From Cardinalis cardinalis (lineage: Eukaryota > Chordata > Aves > Passeriformes > Cardinalidae), in assembly GCA_014549065.1 (NCBI GenBank), contig JACDOX010000044.1, forward strand, positions 992,001 through 1,056,000: a DNA stretch of 64,000 bases, in the 5' to 3' direction. Below are positions 12,206 through 25,229 of this stretch, in pieces (position 1 is the stretch's first letter; each line of letters begins with the position of its first letter). Below the pieces are notes generated by a model, which had not been told where the DNA came from, ran no database searches, and worked only from the letters and a program-made list of their open reading frames with translations. Position numbers and translations under genes: made by a program.

Positions 12206-14104
12206 TCTGAAAGTCAGACATCCGATTGATTTTTAAAAAAGATGTAGCCCTCTGTCCTCAGAAAACTGCACTAAGCTTTAGAGCCACGTTCATCTGAGTG
12301 AACACAGTCCCAGATATCTGCACTGTAAACCCAGGGGCCACATTTAACACATAGATTGCTCCCAGCAGCATTCCATTGCTGGTCGTCTCATCAGTGCTTA
12401 GGGTACATTTGGCTCTGTGCTCAGCATGTTACTTGTCTTGGATCCTGTTCTGAGAGCTCCCGGAACTGCTCCTTGGCACCTAACCTAGTCCTGTGTTTCA
12501 CTACAACTTTTCATGTTGCTTTCATTTAACATGTGGTTTATTGTATGTAAGTCTTCAGAACTATTCCTGGAAGCATTTTCAAGTNAGTGATTTCATTAAT
12601 CTGCTAGAGGGAGACAATATAGTGAACCAGCTCAATGATAGGTGAGACAAATCATCTACATACCAGTCATGCAGGAAGAGATTGTAGAAACTTTTAAAAG
12701 GGGAAGAAGAAAAAAAATAATCCATTTAGGCAGTTATCAAATCTTAGGCATTGCCAAATCTCATATGTCAAAATTATTCTCTTCATGATCCATAACCTAA
12801 CCCTTGAATGTGNTGCTGTTTGGAGAGAAAAGTGTACTTGTCTGGCTTGTGTCTTAAGAGTTGAATTCATGCTTCACAAGGAAATCCACTTCAATAGTCT
12901 GTTTTTGCTGTNGTGTTTGCAATTGCTTTTTCTTTTCTGCCTGCTCGAAACCTCAAATTGCACACTTAAATGCATCTTTCCCACTGTGGTTCTCAAATAC
13001 TAATTCTCTGTGCTATATAAAATGATATTGAAGAAAAATTAATATTTCACTTCAGCAAAATTTAAAGGATACATTGCTCTTAAGATAGGATGAAAAAATA
13101 ATTTGACTGAATCAAGAAATCTCAGATGTTAAATTTTAATGGCAGAAGACTTTCCTGCTGATGTACATAAACTCTCTTCTGCTGATGTTAATTCTCTTTG
13201 ACCACTCTTAATCTGCTAAATGAGAATATTGTCCCAGACAGANAGAACTGCAGCAGCAGGAACTGTTAGCAAGATATTGAGAAGCTTGACAATATCCAGG
13301 GTCAACTGATTGGTTTTTACAAATTTTACAAATTACAGGAATTTGGACTAGAAGTTCTACAGTGGAACCAGTAGATGAAATTTCAGCAAGACATAACATG
13401 CCTTTATTTTTCTTTTTATCAGAAAATGAACTTGATACCAACAACAGGCTTTTATTTTTCCCAAAGTAGAAAATCCAACCTGCTTTTTTTCTTTCTTCAT
13501 TTTGGTACTCCAAACGTTCCTGTATACTGTCTAATAATGAACATCCTTTTGAGACACTGTCTCCAAAGAGAAAATAACCCTCTGAGCTGGTGAGACAAGT
13601 ACTGTAATTCATTTTGCCTCGACTGCCTTGATCCTCTTGTTTGTTTTGGATTGGGTTAACTTCTATTTTATACTTTATGCTGTTCATCACTATGGGATTT
13701 TAATTAAATTGATAAATTAACTCTTTGGTAATTACTGTTGAAGAATCTCTTGTAAATGCCATGCTGCTATACTCTCACCCCAGGTCAGCAGTGAAAATGG
13801 GATGTTGTGCTTCAANATATTTACCCAAGGAAATTAAAACATAAGATAATTTATGATTTATCATTATCATTACAAGAATTTATTAAAATTCCTAATTACC
13901 ACACATCATGCAATGTTTCATAAGTGCATAATGTTTTGTGCCTAAGTAGAGAATAAAAGAAAAANTGATTTGGGAGGTTTGACTTCAGTATCAGTGACAG
14001 ACTTTCTGGGAGGTGACTACTTAATCTTGCCTTGCCTGCTGGAAGTTCAGACAAAGAGGAGAGGTAACACTAAAAGACAGTAGGAAGTTTTAACTTTAGG
14101 TCAT
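12206..14104. other. Gene-free stretch with one long chance frame
   Basis: The longest open frame of the window, 160 codons on the minus strand (13208-13690), lies here. Its translation is rich in Ser, Lys and Cys, has no signal peptide, membrane segment or motif I recognise, and is overlapped by a 72-codon frame on the opposite strand. No promoter, splice or homology argument supports it. The rest is A/T-rich with nothing recognised. Confidence 0.45.
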
Positions 14105-14215
14105 GCCTTAGACTCTCACTCTTGTAAAGTGGAATTGCTAACATGTGTTTGCTTCACAGAGTTACTAAAATGAGCAAAGACAAGCTTTTGATAATTTAAC
14201 AGCAGCATCATAGAA
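14105..14215 (+). mobile_element. MIR-like SINE 3' half (diverged)
   Basis: The order of blocks follows the 3' half of MIR. 'ctcttgtaaagtggaa' at about 14119-14134 corresponds to 'catctgtaaaatgggg'. 'aacatgtgtttgcttcacag' at 14140-14159 corresponds to 'tacctacctcatagg'. 'gttactaaaatgagcaaaga' at 14161-14180 corresponds to 'gttgtgaggattaaatgag'. 'agcttttgataatttaa' corresponds to the 'agcgctttgaga' part. Similarity is moderate throughout, so the call depends on the shared order rather than on any one block. Confidence 0.5.
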
Positions 14216-15829
14216 AAGACTGTAAGGATGCTTGTTCTATATTCAGCTGAGGACGAAAGTGAGTGTGCTGTGCAAGGTGTACACTAACTAGTGAAGAGGA
14301 AATTCATAGCATGTTAAGCAAGTACTTTCAACTGAATACTGGAAGGATTCTCTAGAAAATCAGTCAATATATTATTAAAGAAAATATTGCAGTGCAAAAT
14401 GTACCAGCAGTTCTTGTTCCAGTACTTCCTATCTGATGAAAGCTTTATTTTGAAGGCTTAACATTTCAGTATACAGTGTATGCACATATTTGACTTATAC
14501 ATTTCATTTAGAAATTGCTTCCAAATAGGATTTCTATCTCTATTTCAGAGATTAAAGAGACATGTCACTACTCTATGTAATGCGGTAGTGTACAATGTTC
14601 TCGTTACATTGTTTCTGAGCAAGATCCCAGCTGAGACTGAAACCACATTATGCAAGATACTGTTTGTACTTATAATTCTGGAGAGTTTAAAATATAAAAA
14701 AATTTAAGTGGGGAAGGGTGAAGAAGGTGAATATTCTGACTGCCCTTTTATAGCTAAAGAATTTAAAGGATATTACATACAGAATTAATAAGCTTATTCT
14801 GCAAAGCATGTAGGAAGTTACAAACTAACTGAACCCAGCTGCTGAACCAGCTGCTTGACTGTCTCTGCAAATGCCCTACGGAGCAGGAAAGGTCCTCATT
14901 TCTGGTGAACAGCTTGTCTGTGCCCTGATTTCACACCCCAGTTGGGGGACTGTCTGTGCAGCATTACCCACATGCCCTGCTGTCCCACAGAGGGCNCTCA
15001 GCACACCCCAGGGATGGCCTCTGTCGAAACAATTCAAGGATAAAGGCAGCAAGATGCAACATAAAGCACACCTGCCACAAAAGACATTTACAGCTAGTAG
15101 CATTCTCCCTCCTATCTTGTTCTCTTAAACACTTATTCAGGGTTTAAAGTCTGAGTTCCAAGATGGTTAGTTGCATTGCTTTGTATTGATACAGTTATTT
15201 TGATGTTACATTTGCTGAGAATGAACTTGCACATGTTAAATAATCAATATCAATAAAAGAGGGACGCTCTGAAAACAATAATCAGTACTGCATCAAAATA
15301 ATTCACTACATGAATTCCTAAAGTTAGGGACTTGTTCTACAGATCATTGTAGTTTTTGACACTGCTCTAATGCCAAAATAAACAATTCTTATATTAGTGT
15401 GTTATTGACAGAGCAGTGTGTTGAGGTTGCTTTAATTTAATAATAAGGGAAAATCTTTCAAAATATCAAATTTTTGGCCAAAACACTGATGTTTTATGAA
15501 AGTTGCTTCACTTAATAAATATGGGCATATTCTGAATAGACCATTCTGCCTGGAGCGCACAATAACTGAAGAGGGGACTCTTTATGTATGACTCAAAACA
15601 CTGGAAGGATATATGTGCATTGTTNTGTTTGAAATTAAAGCCTTTAATTTCCCATTTATTTTATTTATGATCTTATGTATTCCTGGCTTCAGAAACCTTT
15701 GAAATGTGTGAGGAACATGCAGACTAAAACCTCACCTCAGCAAATGGTGAACAGTTGAAGGTCTTACTGTGATCCTGGCCTCATTCCACCAATTTAAGGA
15801 CAGAAGGATTTCTTGCTTTGCCCATGAAC
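14216..15829. other. Gene-free stretch, nothing recognised
   Basis: A somewhat G/C-richer patch at about 14820-15070 carries overlapping short frames on both strands (14871-15128 plus, 14876-15103 minus), none recognisable. The remainder is A/T-rich. Confidence 0.45.
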
Positions 15830-15965
15830 TGACCTTTAATTTTGATTCTTTTGTGTCTTTGGACAAGCCATTTNATTTCACAGTATCTTGATTTCTTCTT
15901 CTATAAAATTTAAAGATTTGTACTTAGCTGATTTTCACAGGCAAAATGATGCTTAATATTTATCT
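15830..15965 (+). mobile_element. MIR-type CORE-SINE remnant
   Basis: A clear run of MIR landmarks is present. 'gtctttggacaagccattt' at 15855-15873 matches 'gaccttgggcaagtcactt'. 'tcacagtatcttgatttctt' at about 15878-15897 matches 'tctctgtgcctcagtttcct'. 'cttctataaaatttaaag' at about 15898-15915 matches 'catctgtaaaatggggat'. 'tgtacttagctgattttcac' at about 15919-15938 matches 'tagtacctacctcatag'. One ambiguous base lies at 15874. The tRNA-like head is missing or unreadable, so the copy is 5'-truncated or decayed. Confidence 0.7.
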
Positions 15966-16096
15966 AAATTTATGAGAAAACAGATTCTTAAGGAAGATTT
16001 TCTTTTTTTTAAATAATCAATGGAGCAATGCATGACACAACATTGCTAGACAAAGGCAAGACACAGAAACCTGTTTAAGAGGATTTTAGACTAATA
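15966..16096. other. Short A/T-rich spacer
   Basis: A/T-rich sequence between the MIR remnant and the tRNA-Ile SINE, with T and A runs near 16000-16012. Nothing else seen. Confidence 0.5.
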
Positions 16097-16232
16097 AATC
16101 ACAGAATATTTTGAGTTTAAAGGGACCCACAAGGATCATCAAGTCCAATTGTTAAGTGAATGGGCTGTGCAGGGATCAAACCCATGACTTTGGTATTATT
16201 AGCACAATGTTCCAATCAACTGAGCTGATGCC
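16097..16232 (-). mobile_element. tRNA-Ile-derived SINE with CR1 3' tail (TguSINE1-like)
   Basis: Read on the minus strand, 16232 to 16161 resembles tRNA-Ile(AAT). The 5' part has 'agctcagttg', the polymerase III A box. The anticodon loop CTAATAA is intact, with anticodon AAT at the complement of 16198-16200. The B box region is 'gggtttgatccctg', and the 3' end is 'cagccca'. Straight after it, 16160 to 16097 is a CR1 3' end: 'ggacttgatgatccttgtgg', 'gtccctttaaac', then 'attctgtgatt'. This is the standard design of a SINE whose tail lets CR1 enzymes copy it. It corresponds to the family I know as TguSINE1 from zebra finch, and it is the strongest hint that the source is a passerine. It is not a functional tRNA gene: acceptor and D-stem positions are mutated. 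No clear target-site duplication is visible. Confidence 0.85.
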
Positions 16233-19200
16233 TTAGCTGTTGTTTCTCGCAGTCAAATTATATCAAAACTGCCAAGAAAATTTATAATAATTTTTAGCAC
16301 TGATACATAATGAAAGTCAATGAAACTACTAGGTNCCCAGAAAATTTAGATTGAAGTTTTACTGGGGAAATATAGTAATGAAAATCTTGATCAAATAATA
16401 GTCACAATCTGGAAATGCTTGGCAGAGTTTTGAAACTGGAGCCCTATGAAATTGATTAAAGCTTCACAGTACTGTCATTTTGATTTTAAGAGCTTAAGAC
16501 AATTGCTTTTTAATTTTGAAGGCTNTATTCATATAATCCCTAAACTTAACATGTTACTTTAACATCAGTCTTTTGTGGATAATAAAATAGAGTGACATCA
16601 AAAACAGTGAAATCTTTATTCACTGCTCAGAACTTTTATGAACCCAAAACATGAACAGCAAAACCAGCTNTGTATGAAGATCCACTAAATTGGTAGATGT
16701 AAGTAACAAAAGAATCTATTTTCTTCCAATAGTTCTGTATTTCTCTCAACATGAAATTTAGCAACAGTTACTCATTAGAGCAAATTGACCACTCTATATA
16801 GACACTGTAATAAGAAGCAGAGTCCTGGAAAACAAGCCACTTTCTCCAGATTTAACATCAACAGTTATTTGAAACAGTTAAATTCTTTGTGATTTTCTCC
16901 CTTATAGGTGCTTGCATCAGAACTATGAGAGACTTCTTAGAAGCAGGTCCCTGCCTCNCATCCTTATATCACTCATCTGGAATAGAGTCTGTTTTTTTTT
17001 AATGTGGCCTTCTTAAAAGCAGTAAACTTGAGTGTTTTCAGGGGAGCAGAGTTTCAGAGTAGCAGACTCTTCTATCCATATTCCCATGACTGAACAACTT
17101 GAACTTTTCTTGTGCTACTCCCCTCAGTAGTTAGAAATGTTCACTCTACCTTTCTCTCTTGAAGCTGGTTCACTTGCACTGGGCAGATATGTCAGAGGTC
17201 TGTAGCACACTATACTTCCAGCAGTAGCGTTCTTCACAGCTGCCTCTCCAGCACAGTATGAGTGCCATACTTATGGAACAGAATAACACAGANGTTTACT
17301 AAAATCTTTTGCTTGTTCCAAGCAAATCTGAGTTTTGTTATTCTGAGTGCAGTGCTGCTGCATTTTTTCTGGTTTTGAGTGAGTTTTCTTTTTCAATATA
17401 CATTTTTATTATTTAAATTGAACAGTACTGCTTATTTCCTTCACAATAGTTGCATGTTTATGAGCAGTTTAACGAGGAGACTGCTCTAACCAAGTGCTTG
17501 GTGAAGGACAGAAATCAAGAGGTTAAAGTTTTGAAGTATTAAAAAATGCAGCAGGAAAACAGTGCAAATAATATTCTTTCCCTTGGTGACACAGCATCCT
17601 TTATTAAAAAACAGAGGTACTATTCATCTGAGAGTTACTCTTTATTTCTGTGGCCCCCAATGGCATTCCAGAGGTAAGGGAAAAAGTTTCTTCATAGACT
17701 TTACATGTGTTTGAGAAAGCTTCTTGTAAAAGCAATAAAGAATATAAACTTTATTAAGAAGAATATAAACAAACCTGATTTAACTCAACTTTTAAGAAGA
17801 TCTCTTACATTTGTTTCACCATTTGATAACTATCACATCAGTTATGCACACGCTGATCTCCTGGGAATACTCAGGTGGAGAAGATATTGCTGGACTCAAA
17901 CACTAGAAAACCCATTTATTCTGTCCAGGAAGAAAGAAAGAAGGAAGAAAAGAGCAAACTGACTGAACCAATTTCTCCATGAAACTGTGGGACAGCGCAG
18001 GAGTATTAGGTAGATGAGTTAATGAAAGAATAACAATCTAGAAATTAGTATTCAATTGGTTATAAGAAATATCAAAAAGAAAATTCTCAGAAAAATGTAA
18101 AAATGAATAAAATTATGTGGCTTGGAGTTTTTTTTGGGTAAATGGAAGAAAACCAAGAAAGAAATGTAAGTTTTAATTGACAAGGAAAAGTAGCTACAGA
18201 ACAGTATAACATTTCTGGTCTCTTTTAAGTACTTCCTTGAGTAAAATCTAAATATGATCCCACTGCAACCACTCAAAACAGGCACCAAGCCACCACAGGA
18301 AAATAGGCTCCTAACTTGTTTCATTAATTGAGTCCACTATTTTTAATTCACTGTGAAACTGAGAGAGGAAACTCAGACAGGCCTTATGTTAGAAATTTCA
18401 AAAGCCTTTCTCCTGTGTGAAGCAGAAGATTTTGGGGGAAACTGAAACTGTTTATTAAAGAAAGCAGAAATTTTCCAGAAGCACCTGTAAATAGCTGTTC
18501 CAATGAGATACTAATTTGCTCTGCAGACACAAGTTTCAACTGTTGGTTGAATGGTACACAGTTGTCAATAGTTTTGATGGACTCAAATATCAATGAACTT
18601 CTTGTTTGGTGAAAAATTTTCATGCTTCAGATATGNTTAATTAATTTTGAGAATTAAGAATTAATTCAGTTGTGTATCATCACCTATGAAAGAAAAATTT
18701 CACGGAGGAAAGATTCATTTACCGCTTGATAACAGTCAGCTCCCTGTAAGGTGTTTTCTTGGGCATGAAGATATGATCACCACAAAGCAGTGCTCTGAAA
18801 AGAAAATATTCTCCTCTTGAAAAGTAAATTGATCATTTCCATCTTGAAGAACAAGCTCATCAGTGGATATTTCAGCCAATGCTTTAGCTTTGGCTAAATC
18901 TGTTTAGGCTGTGTAGCTATGCCATAAATATCCCTGTGGCTATCTNAAACACTTGGCACATGGTTGCTGCTGCCACTGTGTCTAGGGAACACCTCTCTCT
19001 CATGTCAGTCCTCTGACACAATGAGTTCTGTGTAGGCTCATCACAGTGTGTATTGTGAGCTATGCCACTCTCATTTCTCCCTCTGCCAAATGTCTTTTAT
19101 TTTGGATGCTGGTATATTATTCACTACACATTCTCCTTTCTTTCGGGATTCTGTCATTGGTTTCCTTGCAAGTATCACCATATCTTTGGTTCCTAAAAGA

Positions 19201-20970
19201 CAGAAACTAAATACAGTATAACGCTGGCAGAATTCAGCTGAATAATTTNCAATGCCAAGCAGTCAGAAGAACACATTTTAACAATGTTACATGGTGTCTT
19301 GAAAAAAATTTTCAACTTTGTAAGGCCATATGACTATGTGGAATCAGGATAAGTTTACTTCCTCTACAAACCTTGATAGTTACAAAGAGTATGTTTTGTA
19401 AATGAACTCATTCTTTGTTTTGAGGAATGAAATTACGGAGGTCTGAATTACTCAAAAACAGCTGATAGGCTTTTCTTTATGGTTAACCAGTTGCTCTAAA
19501 TGGTAAAGAAATAGTCAGAAANAGAGGCACATTCTCAGCTGAGAAAGGTTGTACTTCTGGCTGTTGAACCTCACCTGACACTTTCTGTAGCAGCACAAGT
19601 CCATTTACAGCTGTGAAAGGGCTCAACCTGACACAGAAAAGCAAAGCTGGAGTTCTGTTGGACNCAGCAAAACTGTAGGTTGACATCTGTGAACTATGCA
19701 ACAAGGGGAGCAGAACACAGGCTTGTCCTTAAAAATAGGTTGTATTTTCAGTGGNAGAGGGAATGGAAAAACACTCTTGCCTAATAATTATTGAAGTTGA
19801 GAGGGTACGTATTCCCATGGTACTCCTCAGAGAGGAATAGTTTGTTTTGGCTTGTCTCTTCAAGTGGAAACATAACTGTGAATTAAAAAATGGCATGCTG
19901 AGTTTTAGGAGTGGCTTTTTTGCTGCTTGCCATAGAAAAGCAGTGGGTAGAGGGTAAGTTGTCATTGATTTTTGAAGCCTGAGTGCACTTTTCATACCCT
20001 GGTGCTGAATAGTGAGTGGTGCNATGCTCCTCAGGATAGAAAGTTTATGAATAATGTTAATAAATGGAGTGTTCACACTGCTGTTTTCCTTCCCCAGTAT
20101 GACATAGCCACCTGCTCCCTACTTTTGGAAGAAGATGGTAGAAGATAAATCCAACCTTATTTAGAAATATGAGAAGCTAATTTATTCCCANTAAGAATTC
20201 CATGAGCATTAGGTTTTCTTTCTTTAAGTTTCTTTCTACTTCTGTTTGATAATTTATAATTAATATAGTAATTCATTTATTAGGTTTCATTATTTCAGTA
20301 AATTTTCTTCTGTATGTTATCCTCTAGAGTAGTAGTAATACTTTAGCACCAGTATGAATGTAGATCTGGATGGTGCAATGTGGAGTCGCATATTATTATT
20401 GGGTTTTTTAAATATTGATTTCTTAAAGAAGAAAAAAATACTATTAACATCACAAAATAGAAACTATTTTTTGTAGACCTTAACCACTATATTGTTCAAT
20501 AAATTTCCACACCAGATTTAAAAAAATTATGATTTTAGTAACATGCAAAAAATTTGAGAAGCTATGAAGAGTATAAAAAGATATATATATATAACACTAT
20601 TACAGAATCGGAATAACTTTTACATACTGCTGCCTNTCAAAGAGCAGGGCTCACTCCTTCCAACAGGATTTCATAAGGACCGCAAAGATTAAATCACATG
20701 CAGAATGTGCATATGCACAAGTAGCACTTTTGGGCAGGATTGTTGTTGCTCTGGAGCCAGTGCAAACTCATGGTCTAACTGGTCTCGCGTAATAAAAACA
20801 GCTCACTTCTACTCTTGGTCTTTTCTCATCAATAACAGCTTGCAAATACATAGAATAAAAAAGCAAAGAGTAGAATTCACATCTCCTTATTCCATGGAAA
20901 AGTTTGTTTTTATGCTTAACTATTTCAGCCATAGCTGGATGGTAGTTTTCACTAAGAAACATAATTTATT
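16233..20970. other. Gene-free stretch, nothing recognised
   Basis: A/T-rich with many scattered ambiguous bases. Holds only short unrecognised frames, the longest 115 codons at 19729-20076 minus. A short (AT)n run sits at 20581-20593. No CR1, SINE or exon recognised. Confidence 0.5.
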
Positions 20971-20993
20971 AATTACATTACTATAATGTAATT
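20971..20993. repeat. 10-bp palindromic hairpin with 3-nt loop
   Basis: aattacatta (20971-20980) and taatgtaatt (20984-20993) are exact reverse complements separated by cta. The stem is A/T-only apart from one G/C pair. In A/T-rich DNA such short palindromes arise by chance fairly often, so no function is claimed. Confidence 0.8.
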
Positions 20994-23920
20994 TTGCAAC
21001 AAACCATGAAGGATCCATTGTTATTCCACAGAAAAAGGGTTTGCTTTGTATTCTTTCATTTGAAACATGGCGTTAGGCTTTGTCTGCTAACAAGAGAGGG
21101 AGTTACTCTGTAGTTGAATTAAATTTTCTAGAGAAATGTCTGAGTAACTGCTGTGAATAGAAATTACATATTGTGCACCGAAAAGAGTTTAAATAGGGAA
21201 CTTCTAGGCAGTACAACACTTCTTTTTTTCCTCCTAGAATGAAATTTAACATTGCGCAGCGTGTATGCAAGCCCTAAATATCATGTATATTCTATTTTGA
21301 GAGCTAATGAGGACTTAGGTATTTCATAGGTTCTGTTTGGACATGGAATTTTACCTGTGTGCTGCAAGGCATCTGCAGAAGTCCATAAATGGATTCAATA
21401 AATGTTGCTCAGGCTAGGCTGACTCTTGTTATGATTTTCTCACTTTCATTATTTTACTTTCATTTTGAACACTGCTTTATAGCTTCTGTCAGATATGAGT
21501 TATTGTTCTTGGACTCAAAAACATATTTTTGAATAATTTTTTTTTTCTGTAAACAGATTTCATTAAATGGCAGGTTTTGTTAAGGGCTAAAAATACTCCT
21601 ATAGGAAGATATCCTGAGTCNCCGGGAAGTCATCTTTCTCTCATCTTTCATGTCAAAAGTAATATGTTACTTTCAATGCTGTATAAGTTTCATTCCCCAT
21701 CTTTCCTGCTTTCAGGAGGGTAAAAAGGAATGCAAGAAATGGTCTATTAATAGGTATCACTGTCTAATGCCATTGCTTTGGAAAGCTAATGTCTTTGTGT
21801 TGCAAACTGTAGCCCACATAGAAGTTACAGACATCAGGACGAGTATGATTCCTTTAGCTTTGTTTGGTTTTTTCTGTTGCAGTATACCCGCAGACACCAG
21901 AAAAATATTATATAAAAATGAGAGTGTACAGTAAGTGAACTATCTTTGATACCTTTTATGAGGTACACATGCTTTTGTGAGGGAAAGCAAAAAGAGGATC
22001 ATATTTCTTACTCATAAAAAAACATTGTGCATAACATGAGAGGATTAGTGAACCTCAAAGGCTTAGAATCAAGGAGCTGTTTGGAAAAAGGTATATACAG
22101 CTACATCTNACTGTAACAGTACAGCAATATATGACTAGAAATCTTCATAAGAATTTTTTCTATTATTTAGTATTTCCTATTATTTGGTATTTGTAATATT
22201 TTTTTTCCAGACTGGAGTTCCTTCAGTAAAGGCCAGAGTATTAGNTGATGCTTCAATTAGGGTGAAAATTACATTTCAGAATAGTAATTTTCTGTNTTGT
22301 TTTGAGGGGGTGCATTGCTGTTGTTTCCCTATTTTTGTATGTGGTTGTCTCAAAGTGTCTGCTTACTCAGAGAAAATTTTGGGAACAAATGCAATTTTTT
22401 GAGGTTATGGTAGAAAAAACATAATTAAACTTTTTTTTAAGAAATGTAATTTGGACTTCCATCAGAAAACCTAATTCCTTGATAGAAGTTAGAGGCTATT
22501 TATTTATTTTCTTCTGTGAAGCACAGGCTCAGGTAAGGTCAGTTCACTGCACCATCGCCAATTAACTTACAGGTGAAATTAGTATTTCTGAGAATTGTCT
22601 GGAAGGTCTTTCATTCTTCCATGCCCAGTCCTCCATGACTGTTTCCCATCAGCTCACCACAGTATTTGCTTTACAGTCTCTGAAGGGTGGCACTTTCCTC
22701 ATATATGAATCCTGAAGCAAAGTATGCTTGAGATGAGCAAAGATACACAAGAATAAAGCCACCTACATCTAGAACAATGCCTGAAAAGACTCCTTCTCTA
22801 GAAAATCCACTGCCAGGCCTTTTAGATCACCCATTATATTCCCTCTCAGTTTTTTGAACATACTGATAGATGAATAGGATACTGTAGTTGAGTAGGATTT
22901 AATTGGAAATCCAGTACTGTGGTAAATACTGTCACTCACAAGCATAAATATTGCGTACATTTATCAGATGTACTGACAAGGACCTCAGAAATATTCCTTC
23001 TAAGACAGTTTCTTTGCATGCTAAATATAAAAACTTTTCATCACATATGCTCCCAAATGTTACAGTGCTCAAAGAAANAGGCAGAATTCCATTCAGCAAG
23101 GGAGATGCTGTTGGTTTGCTACCAGTACTTGTATTATAACTTCAGTGGAAATTATTCTGGGCTCTGTTGGTGCTGGCAGCCTGCAAGTCTCTAATGGAAG
23201 CAAATGATAGACTTCCTAAAGCGACAGTATCATTTCACTAATGTGCAACTAAGAGTATTCAAGTGAAATCTAATAGCTTTTACTCTCCAGAAACATTGTT
23301 AAAATAATTGCTCCCTCTTTTTGCAAAGTAATATTTCATGTGGCAGATTTTCTGGAAGGAAGGTAACCTAAACCATAGCAGNAGAATATACCTTGCCCAG
23401 AAAATTCTATAGTAATTCTTGGGTGTTGTAACAAGTGGGTTTCAAGATACCAAGACACCATAGGAAAAACCAAACCTGCCTGGGGAAAAATGGTCTATTT
23501 CTCTCTGTCCAAAAGACCATGGGACTTAGCCCATATTGCTTATTTTACTAAATTATTTGATCTATGCATTCCTTTTTTTTTTATGATTAAAGCATCAGCA
23601 TGACAGCTTTGTTGTACTCTGATGTTGTCTAATTTTATTTCCATTTTCACACCCTCATATTTGTGTCTATGTGTTTATGCACGTGAATACTTGGGTAGTG
23701 CAGGTATGAATATGTGTGTAGATGTGTATATAAATAAAGAGAGGGAAATGAGTAAGCTATTAGTGCAGTACAGCTAAAATATGACTAAAAGATCAAGTAA
23801 CATTTGGAAAAACCTATATATTTGAGCACATTGCCTTTCCTGGCATAAGCTGTGTTTCACAGTATTGTTTATCACATGAGATTTTTCATTTGAGAAGTGA
23901 AGAAGAATAGGATATATGGA
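20994..23920. other. Gene-free stretch, nothing recognised
   Basis: A/T-rich. A polypyrimidine run ending in 'ccag' at about 22198-22211 looks like a splice acceptor, but no recognisable exon follows. Short unrecognised frames only. Confidence 0.45.
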
Positions 23921-23955
23921 GATATATATATATATATATATACACACACATATAT
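23921..23955. repeat. Compound (TA)n-(CA)n microsatellite
   Basis: About ten TA units at 23922-23941 pass directly into about four CA units (23942-23950) and a few more TA units. Compound TA/CA tracts are common slippage-prone loci. Confidence 0.9.
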
Positions 23956-25229
23956 GAAAATACTATAACATGAGTATTTGGTTTCATACACTTCAGTGTA
24001 CAATTCTGGCCAAATGGGCAATGGGTAGTATTGTGTTTTATTCTTTTGAATTTTCCTGACCCAAACTTCTTCTGTATTTTTTATTATTAGGAGTAAGGTG
24101 ACAATTCATTATCTCCATGAATTAAGCATAATCTCAAGCTGTGTTTTTGATACCTCATTGCCTTCAAGCATGGTAACTGGCACTCTTGATCTCTGGCATT
24201 TCTCTTTGCTGCTGCTGCCTCAAGAAAGGGATACAGTCACAGTTCAACAGTTTTCCTGCTAGACTTGAGTTTATTCCCAATCCCAGTTGAAATACTTTGC
24301 TGGGGAGTTCAGGGAAAAATGGAGTAAGATGCAGGATGTGGGAGGGTGGTTTTCTGTTCACCCCATTGTGCTGTAGGACAGCAGTGCTTTCAGCAGCTGC
24401 TGCCAGCTCCCTGCATCTGCAGTGCACCAGGCTCTCCTGTGGTCCCTCTGCACTGTGCCATGGGCAGCAGCTACCAACTGGAATAGGTAGTACAGTCTGG
24501 TTGTACTTCAAAAAGATGAAGACTTTCTGCTACAGCTAAACCACTGTATTTCCCCACAAGGCAAAAAGTTACCTTTGCAGGCTGAACCCTCTGTTGGTTC
24601 TTCACAAGTCTCCTTCTAGTGACCACCATGTGGAGAAAAGCAATGCACAAGTGCATCCCACGCCTCAAAGTGAGGGTCAGGAAGGGGGAATAACCTTAAG
24701 CCTCTCTGAAGTGAGGGGATGTCCCACTCCTTTCTGATCATGTGGCTGTGGGCCTTAAGATTGCTGTGTGATTACAGCCTTGCATTAAGCTGACAGTGCT
24801 GTTCAATGCCTGAACCTTGAAATTTAATGCTCTGCAAGTATTTAACCTCCTTGAAATGCTGACAGAAATATTCAGTTTTAAGGTCTATAAGCCCAAATTC
24901 TTCCCTCCCATTATTTCATTGGTTATAGTGAAATTTTACCACAGAAAAAATTGTCACAGAAAACCCTAAAATAGTACTTTAATCACTAATAACTTCTAAA
25001 CACACAGTGCTGCATGAAATAAATAAATCCTCTTTTCAACCTTCAAAGTGTGTGTCTAATAAGAAAAGTGAGAGCCTATAATGTGGTGCCATTATATTCA
25101 ACTGATCTGCTTCTTTTCTGGAACCAGAATCACATTAAGTGGCTTCAGTGCCTGCATAGGATCCTTCCTGCTTAACAGTGTTGGTAGCCCCGCAAAGCCA
25201 GTACCCAAAGAAAAAGAGAGTTGCATTCT
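23956..25229. other. Gene-free stretch with a G/C-richer patch
   Basis: A patch at about 24290-24480 is richer in G/C than its surroundings, with frames open on both strands (24164-24511 minus, 24297-24539 plus). I recognise neither. It may be a decayed repeat or a decayed exon. Nothing firm. Confidence 0.35.

Noticed and set aside
13208..13690. 160-codon minus-strand open frame, the longest in the window
   Set aside because: No recognisable homology or motif, opposite-strand frame inside it, and length within what chance gives in 64 kb of A/T-rich DNA.
16161..16232. A functional tRNA-Ile gene
   Set aside because: The tRNA-like part has several stem changes and is fused to a CR1 tail, so it is the head of a SINE.
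22184..22260. Polypyrimidine tract plus CAG that looks like a splice acceptor
   Set aside because: The sequence after it is not a recognisable exon and no matching donor is apparent. Such tracts are frequent in T-rich DNA.
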